64,000 nucleotides of DNA from an uncultured Collinsella sp. (GTDB taxonomy: Bacteria; Actinomycetota; Coriobacteriia; Coriobacteriales; Coriobacteriaceae), in the NCBI GenBank assembly GCA_900541675.1, contig UQKU01000008.1, positions 9,783 through 73,782 of the forward strand. Direction: 5' to 3'. How positions within the stretch are numbered: position 1 is the stretch's first letter; every line of letters begins with the position of its first letter. Positions 59,821 to 64,000 of this stretch are shown here, in pieces. Below the pieces are notes generated by a model. The model saw only the letters and a list, made by a program, of their open reading frames with translations, did not search any database and was not told the origin of the DNA. Both the position numbers and the translations under genes were made by a program.

Positions 59821-59860
59821 CGGGGCCCAAATGGTAAGGGGCTATTAGGGGGCTGAAGAG

Positions 59861-60994
59861 CTATAGGGAGCTCGAAGAGATGACATCGGCTCCCGAGCGC
59901 ATGACTTCCCCCAGCATCCTGATTCCTCGGTCAAGCTCGATCTGCTTTTCGAAATAGTCGGCGTGCTCAAGGAAGCGCTCGCGCAGGGTGCGCAGGCCTG
60001 CCGCCTTTTCCGACCTCGCGTCCGCATCGCTGACAATTCTTTCGAAGCAGAGCACGAGTGCGGTGAAGTCGTGGATGACGGGGAAGCGCTTCGTAAGGGC
60101 GACGAGCTCCTGGTCGATTCCGAGCTCCTCCCGCGCGGCCGTCGCGATGGAGCCGACGGGCTTCTGTAGACGCTGCCCGATCGTGTTCAGAACGTTGCCG
60201 TTATGAGCGGCCGCGTTGCGCAGGGCCTTCACGGGGAACAGGAGCTGCTTGACGGATTCGGCCTCCTGGCTGCGTTCCCTCCTGAGGTCGTAGAAGTAGA
60301 ACTTGTAAAGCGCGATGATTCCCCCGAAGGAGACGAGTTCCAGGTAGTTCCAGACGTACATGTCCTCGCGTCTGCCGTACTTATTCGCGAGGTCCCGGGT
60401 GTAGTTCGAGTCTCCGAGGTACGAGACGCTGCGCTCGAGGTGCTCCGGGTCTATCCCCAAAGTCTGATCCTCGGCGATGTGGAGCATCTCGAGGAAGAGC
60501 ATCACCCGCTCGCTGCCGCCCACCCCATCTAGCCGGTCGGCGATGGCCTTCATCCTCTCGACGGTGGCTTCTGACCCGCTTGGATCGAACCGCTCCTCCA
60601 GCATCCTCTCCTTACGCAGCCTTTCGTGGGCGAAGAGGAGGTCGAGGACCTCCTTCCCGTCGGCGCCGTCGTCCATCATCGTCCGGTTTAGATGGACCTT
60701 CATGTAGTGCTCGATGTCAAGCGTCATCGAGAGGATGTGCTCGCGGAGGTGGTGGTCGAGTCTGGTGAGCTCGGTGAGGTAGGCGAAGTCTAGGTTGACG
60801 TAGCGTCCGTAGCCCTCCGACGCGGGGCTACGATACGTTGAGAAGCACTTCGCAAACGCCTTGACCTTGAAGAAGAAGTTCTTGTCGCGGAGGAACGCGA
60901 CTGCATCCTTGGGGCTCATTATGTCGAAGCGGACGCCCCGCTCTGCGAGGTGGGCGACCTGTTGTTCTGCCGGGATGAGCGGGCGCTCCTTCAT
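59861..60994 (-). CDS. Abi-family (Abi_2/AbiF-like) HEPN abortive-infection protein
   Basis: 377 residues. The family's conserved helical start is visible: AVAFLRDKNFFFKVKAFAK and LTELTRLDHHLREHILSMTLDIEHYMKVHLNR over its span. The HEPN ribonuclease motif R-x4-H is present at residues 259-264 (RNAAAH, followed by Asn). Abi_2 proteins halt phage-infected cells; AbiF-like members are HEPN toxins related to ancestors of Cas13 and some are reported to be held in check by a nearby structured RNA. GGAGG site before ATG. Sits alone between metabolic and housekeeping genes, as an acquired defence gene would. A short hairpin-rich leader precedes it (61013-61073). Confidence 0.85.
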   Translation of the reverse strand: MKERPLIPAEQQVAHLAERGVRFDIMSPKDAVAFLRDKNFFFKVKAFAKCFSTYRSPASEGYGRYVNLDFAYLTELTRLDHHLREHILSMTLDIEHYMKVHLNRTMMDDGADGKEVLDLLFAHERLRKERMLEERFDPSGSEATVERMKAIADRLDGVGGSERVMLFLEMLHIAEDQTLGIDPEHLERSVSYLGDSNYTRDLANKYGRREDMYVWNYLELVSFGGIIALYKFYFYDLRRERSQEAESVKQLLFPVKALRNAAAHNGNVLNTIGQRLQKPVGSIATAAREELGIDQELVALTKRFPVIHDFTALVLCFERIVSDADARSEKAAGLRTLRERFLEHADYFEKQIELDRGIRMLGEVMRSGADVISSSSL

Positions 60995-61012
60995 GATCGT
61001 TCCTCCAAAACG

Positions 61013-61073
61013 AAAAATGCGGCTGTAGGTACAGGTACCCGCAGCCGCTAAAAGCCCGAAGGCTTTTCACACT
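61013..61073 (-). ncRNA. Candidate structured leader or antitoxin RNA of the Abi gene
   Basis: From the predicted start point at 61073, the minus-strand transcript folds into AAAAGCC-TTCG-GGCTTTT (61067-61050) and at once GCGGCTG..GGTAC..GTACC..CAGCCGC (61048-61019), then AUUUUU (61018-61013). This is promoter, two tight stems and a terminator-like U tract in 61 nt, ending 18 nt before the Abi start codon. A free small RNA with read-through into the toxin gene is inferred; it could also be a simple attenuator. Confidence 0.5.
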
Positions 61074-61079
61074 GCGGAC

Positions 61080-61108
61080 AGTATACCCCACTTTGCCGAA
61101 GGGGCAAA
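61080..61108 (-). promoter_or_regulatory. Promoter of the Abi leader
   Basis: TTTGCC (61103-61108) and TATACT (61080-61085) on the minus strand, spacing 17 bp, with an A at position +7 from the -10 box. A perfect inverted repeat CTTTGCC-GAAGG-GGCAAAG (61091-61109) overlaps the -35 box and spacer. Confidence 0.7.
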
Positions 61109-61136
61109 GAGCGCGGGGAACGCCCGCCCTCTTTGC
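61104..61136 (-). terminator. Hairpin after tex
   Basis: GCAAAGAG.GCGGG-GAACG-CCCGC.CTCTTTGC, 13 bp with one C-C mismatch, 39 bp after the tex stop. No T run, so termination may be partial. It shares GCAAAG with the inverted repeat in the Abi promoter. Confidence 0.6.
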
Positions 61137-61174
61137 GATACTTGCCGCGAAGAGGGGATATCCGCTTTGGCGGT

Positions 61175-63322
61175 TTACTTTCCTTGCACCATGGTGAGGG
61201 AAATCTTCTTGCGGTCGCGATCGACCTTCTCGACCCACACCTTGACCGTGTCGCCGACGCGCACCACGTCGCTCGGGTGCTTTACGAAGCGGTTGGCCAG
61301 CTTGGAGATGTGCACGAGGCCGTCCTGGTGCACGCCCACGTCGACGAAGGCGCCAAAGTCGACGACGTTGCGCACCGTGCCCTTGAGCTCCATGCCGGGT
61401 TCCAGGTCGTCGATGGAAAGCGCCGAGCGGCTAAAGACCACCTCGGGCGCATCGTCGCGCGGATCGCGGCCGGGTTTCTTGAGCTCGTTGACGATGTCGA
61501 TGAGCGTGAGGGTGCCGCAGTCCAGGTCGCTTGCCAGCGCCGAGATGCTGCCCAGGCGGCGCTCGATGTCGGGCACGCCGCCGCGGCTGAGCTCGCTTGC
61601 CGCAACGCCGGCACGTTCCAAGACGGATGTGGCCACCTCGTAGCTCTCGGGGTGGACGCTTGTCGCGTCGAGCGGGTTCTTACCGCCGCTGATGCGCAGA
61701 AAGCCCGCGGCGTTGAGATATGCCTTGGGCCCCAGCTTGGGGACCTTCTTGAGCTGGCGGCGATCGGTAAAGGCGCCGTTTTCCTCGCGGTAGGCCACGA
61801 TGTTCTTGGCCACGCTCGGCGTGATGCCCGATACGTATCCCAGCAGGCTCGCGCTCGCGGTGTTCACGTCGACGCCCACGCGGTTAACGACGTCCTCCAC
61901 CACGTGGCCCAGGGTGCGCGAAAGCTCGGCCTGGTCAAGGTCGTGCTGGTACTGGCCCACGCCGATGGACTGGGGAGGAATCTTGACGAGCTCTGCCAAC
62001 GGGTCCTGCAGGCGGCGGCCCAGGCTCATGGCGCCGCGCACGGTGACGTCCAGATCGGGATATTCCTGGCTGGCGAGCTCGGAAGCGGAGTACACCGACG
62101 CGCCAGCTTCGTTGACAATGGTGTAGCGAAGGCTGGGCGCCTGCTCGGCAATGAACTCCGAGACGACTTCCTCGGTCTCGCGGCTGGCGGTGCCGTTGCC
62201 GATGACGATGGTGTTGACGCCGTCCTTCTTGACGAGGCGGGCGAGTTCGCGCTTGGTGCCGGCGACGTCGTGGCGCGGCTTGGTAGGATAGACCACGCCG
62301 TGGTCGAGCAGCTTGCCGGTCTCGTCCATGACGGCGACCTTGCAGCCGGTACGGTAGCCCGGATCGAGCGCGAGCACGCGGGCGCCGCGCACGGGGCGCG
62401 CCGAGAGCAAGCCCTCGAGATTCTTGGCAAAGACGTTGATGGCCTCGGTCTGCGCACGGACGGTGAGTTTGGCGCGGGCCTCGCGCTCAAGCGAGGGAGC
62501 CATGAGGAGCTTGTAACCGTCGGCGATGGCGGCATCGAAGATGGGAGCAAACACGCCCTGGCGGCGGGGCCAGCGGCTGCCGAGGCGCGCCGTGGCAGCC
62601 GCGCCGTCGACGCTCACGCGCACGCGGAGCTTGCCCTCGCGCTCACCGCGGTCGATAGCCAGCACGCGGTGGTTGGGAATACGGCGCAGCGGCTCGTCAA
62701 AGTTATAGTAGGGCTCGTAGGGGGTCTTCTCGGCGGGGTCGGTGGCCTCGACGACGATGTCGGCGGTGTTTTGCGTAAAGGCGCGCAGGTCGGCGACGTT
62801 CTCGGGGTCCTCGGCCACCGTTTCGGCCACGATGTCCGCCGCACCGGCGAGCGCCTTCTCGGGCGTGTCGAAGCCGGCCTCCTCGTTGACGTATGCCGCG
62901 GCGACGTCGAGTGCGCTGCCCTTGGCCGATGCCTGCATGATGATCATGTTGGCGAGCGGCTCCAGGCCTGCCTCGCGGGCCTTCTGCGCGCGAGTCATGC
63001 GCTTTTTGCGGTAGGGCTTGTAGAGGTCCTCGACACGCTGGAGCTGCGTGGCCTCGCGAATCTGCTGCTCGAGTTCGGGCGTGAGTTTGCCCTGGGCGTC
63101 GATGAGCAGAAGGACGTCCTCTTTACGCTGCTCAAGATTGCGCAGGTAGGACAGGCGCTCGTCGAGGGCGCGCAGGGCGACGTCGTCCATGCCGCCCGTG
63201 GCTTCCTTGCGGTAGCGCGAGATAAAGGGAATGGTGTTGCCCTCGTCGATGAGCTTGACGGCCGCCTCGACGTTGGCGGCCTTGAGGTTGAGCTCGCGCG
63301 CGAGCTGGGCGATAAGATCCAT
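61175..63322 (-). CDS. tex: Tex-family S1 RNA-binding transcription accessory protein
   Basis: 715 residues. Tex N-terminal helical domain (GNTIPFISRYRKEATGGMDD), YqgF/RNase H-like domain (LALDPGYRTGCKVAVMDETG), helix-hairpin-helix part (YVSGITPSVAKNIVAYREENG, LKKVPKLGPKAYLNAAGFLRI) and a C-terminal S1 domain (GMELKGTVRNVVDFGAFVDVGVHQDGLVHISKL). Cytoplasmic nucleic-acid binder that supports transcription. AAGGAGTCCC before ATG 63322; an earlier in-frame start lies in the upstream leader without a site. Confidence 0.95.
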   Translation of the reverse strand: MDLIAQLARELNLKAANVEAAVKLIDEGNTIPFISRYRKEATGGMDDVALRALDERLSYLRNLEQRKEDVLLLIDAQGKLTPELEQQIREATQLQRVEDLYKPYRKKRMTRAQKAREAGLEPLANMIIMQASAKGSALDVAAAYVNEEAGFDTPEKALAGAADIVAETVAEDPENVADLRAFTQNTADIVVEATDPAEKTPYEPYYNFDEPLRRIPNHRVLAIDRGEREGKLRVRVSVDGAAATARLGSRWPRRQGVFAPIFDAAIADGYKLLMAPSLEREARAKLTVRAQTEAINVFAKNLEGLLSARPVRGARVLALDPGYRTGCKVAVMDETGKLLDHGVVYPTKPRHDVAGTKRELARLVKKDGVNTIVIGNGTASRETEEVVSEFIAEQAPSLRYTIVNEAGASVYSASELASQEYPDLDVTVRGAMSLGRRLQDPLAELVKIPPQSIGVGQYQHDLDQAELSRTLGHVVEDVVNRVGVDVNTASASLLGYVSGITPSVAKNIVAYREENGAFTDRRQLKKVPKLGPKAYLNAAGFLRISGGKNPLDATSVHPESYEVATSVLERAGVAASELSRGGVPDIERRLGSISALASDLDCGTLTLIDIVNELKKPGRDPRDDAPEVVFSRSALSIDDLEPGMELKGTVRNVVDFGAFVDVGVHQDGLVHISKLANRFVKHPSDVVRVGDTVKVWVEKVDRDRKKISLTMVQGK

Positions 63323-63403
63323 GGGACTCCTTGCGTTTGAGGTGCGTTTGCAGCACAGAGCTACCAAGGATACCACCCGTCCCAAAAGACTGTTTTGGGC
63401 CCG

Positions 63404-63564
63404 CGCCACGAAAACGGCCTATCTACTACGTTTGAACCGTATGGATCGACCACCCCCGGTTTTTCGAGAATATGCAAGCCGTCTACCTGCGGTTTTTATT
63501 TCGCGAAATTCGGTATGGATGAGGGTGATTGGTTAAACGTAGTAGATAGGCTCATTCCGTGGCG
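63404..63564. repeat. Long-armed palindromic element upstream of tex
   Basis: Ends CGCCACG / CGTGGCG and inner 17-bp perfect arms GCCTATCTACTACGTTT / AAACGTAGTAGATAGGC (63417-63433 and 63535-63551), separated by unpaired 6-nt steps. The ~100-bp interior has direct repeats around GTATGGAT. Together with the terminator at 63630 it accounts for the 410-bp gap. Confidence 0.85.
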
Positions 63565-63629
63565 AACGAATCAAGCCGAGGTGCAAAAAGGCCCCCCGTC
63601 TCAGAAAATCATTGGAAACGTAGCAAAAT

Positions 63630-63662
63630 GCCCCGCGGGCAGGAGGCTGCTCGCGGGGCAAA
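63630..63662 (-). terminator. Intrinsic terminator of the oxidoreductase gene
   Basis: On the minus strand TGCCCCGCG..CGCGGGGCA with an internal loop, followed by TTTTGC. Confidence 0.75.
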
Positions 63663-63732
63663 GAAGAGGGGCTTATTTGTGGCGGACCGAGGGACTCGGC
63701 ATGGGGTTTCTGCCGCGGCCGCTCTCAAGGCA

Positions 63733-63960
63733 TTACAGCTCGACGAGCTGGCCGGTCTCGGCGGCCTCCTTGATGGCGTTGAGAAGCGTGAGCGTCTTGA
63801 CGTTGTCGGCGGGGGTCACGACGGGCTCAACCTCACGGCGGACAACCTTCACAAAGTGCTTGAGCTGCATCTTGTGCGGCAGCGCCGGGTCCACGGCCGG
63901 AATCTCCATCTGCAGCGGCTTGTGCCAGTTGGAGGCGCCGTCGTAGGAGAACTGGTGCAG
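63733..63960 (-). CDS. Gfo/Idh/MocA-type oxidoreductase, C-terminal fragment
   Basis: Only about 76 C-terminal codons are in the window. The read-out LHQFSYDGASNWHKPLQME, FVKVVRREVEPVVTPADNVKTL and the ending LLNAIKEAAETGQLVEL fit the C terminus of NAD(P)-dependent sugar/inositol dehydrogenases of this family, where the last helix follows the PVV.AxD motif. The gene continues to the left on the minus strand beyond the window edge. The 40 bases beyond 63960 look unreliable and are not used. Substrate cannot be assigned. Confidence 0.6.
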   Translation of the reverse strand: MHQFSYDGASNWHKPLQMEIPAVDPALPHKMQLKHFVKVVRREVEPVVTPADNVKTLTLLNAIKEAAETGQLVEL

Positions 63961-64000
63961 GCGGGGGGGCGGAAAGGGGCCCCCAGGGTCCCCCCGAAAA
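63961..64000. other. Homopolymer-rich, possibly artefactual end of sequence
   Basis: The last 40 bases are runs of G and C (seven G, five C, six C) ending in AAAA, unlike any other coding sequence here. It may be low-quality sequence at a contig end. Confidence 0.5.

Noticed and set aside
63395..63946. Plus-strand open frame of 183 codons at the right end
   Set aside because: Runs through a palindromic element and antisense to the oxidoreductase fragment, whose minus-strand translation is family-like.

Overview
The window looks like a chromosomal segment of a gut actinobacterium of the class Coriobacteriia, most likely Collinsella or a close relative. This is inferred from the high G+C content, compact genes with purine-rich ribosome sites, a sortase-anchored giant surface protein, LTA-synthase-type sulfatase, many paired ABC exporters and amino-acid ABC importers, and the dense intergenic palindromes. 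No database search was possible, so the genus is an inference.

Layout. 1-7.2 kb: end of a PHP phosphatase, an RNA m5U methyltransferase, a complete polar amino-acid ABC importer (binding lipoprotein, permease, ATPase) and an EF-G-like GTPase with eroded GTP-binding motifs. 7.2-13.2 kb: secreted nuclease, LarE, a HAD phosphatase, a LacI-type regulator and a second binding lipoprotein plus permease that lacks an ATPase. 13.3-20.9 kb: glmS, a GntR regulator divergent from a YeiH-type transporter, a degenerate enhancer-binding-type regulator, a membrane protein, a nitroreductase and a small hypothetical. 21-25.3 kb: MarR plus a heterodimeric ABC exporter. 25.4-32.1 kb: cysE, dedA, ilvE, lemA, a TetR regulator, tRNA-Ser and a TadA-glycerate kinase fusion. 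32.2-37.1 kb: SRP RNA, a second heterodimeric ABC exporter and a flavodoxin. 37.1-42.6 kb: a sortase-anchored surface protein (split by one frameshift) between two arrays of ~62-bp hairpin repeats, which are themselves bracketed by two related palindromic elements. 42.7-54.3 kb: LTA-synthase-like protein, nitroreductase, kup with a KdpD/KdpE-like pair, RlmKL and a Cof-type HAD phosphatase. 54.3-59.5 kb: DeoR regulator and a transaldolase-PTS IIA-IIB-IIC-transaldolase locus. 59.5-64 kb: an Abi-family HEPN protein with a short structured leader RNA, Tex, and the end of an oxidoreductase.

How it works together. The sugar locus (DeoR, ascorbate-type PTS, two transaldolase-like aldolases) reads as one uptake-and-cleavage pathway. 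The importer at 2.3-4.7 kb may lend its ATPase to the ATPase-less unit at 11.6-13.1 kb. kup beside KdpDE-like genes suggests potassium control without kdpFABC in view.

The most unusual content is outside ordinary genes. Many intergenic regions carry long-armed palindromes: three share a ~68-bp core but have different, locus-specific complementary arms; two share 30-bp ends; one 150-bp element occurs as an inverted pair 4.3 kb apart. The Abi gene has a promoter, two tight hairpins and a U tract packed into 79 nt before its start codon, a layout that fits an RNA-antitoxin/HEPN-toxin unit and is the best candidate here for an undescribed system.
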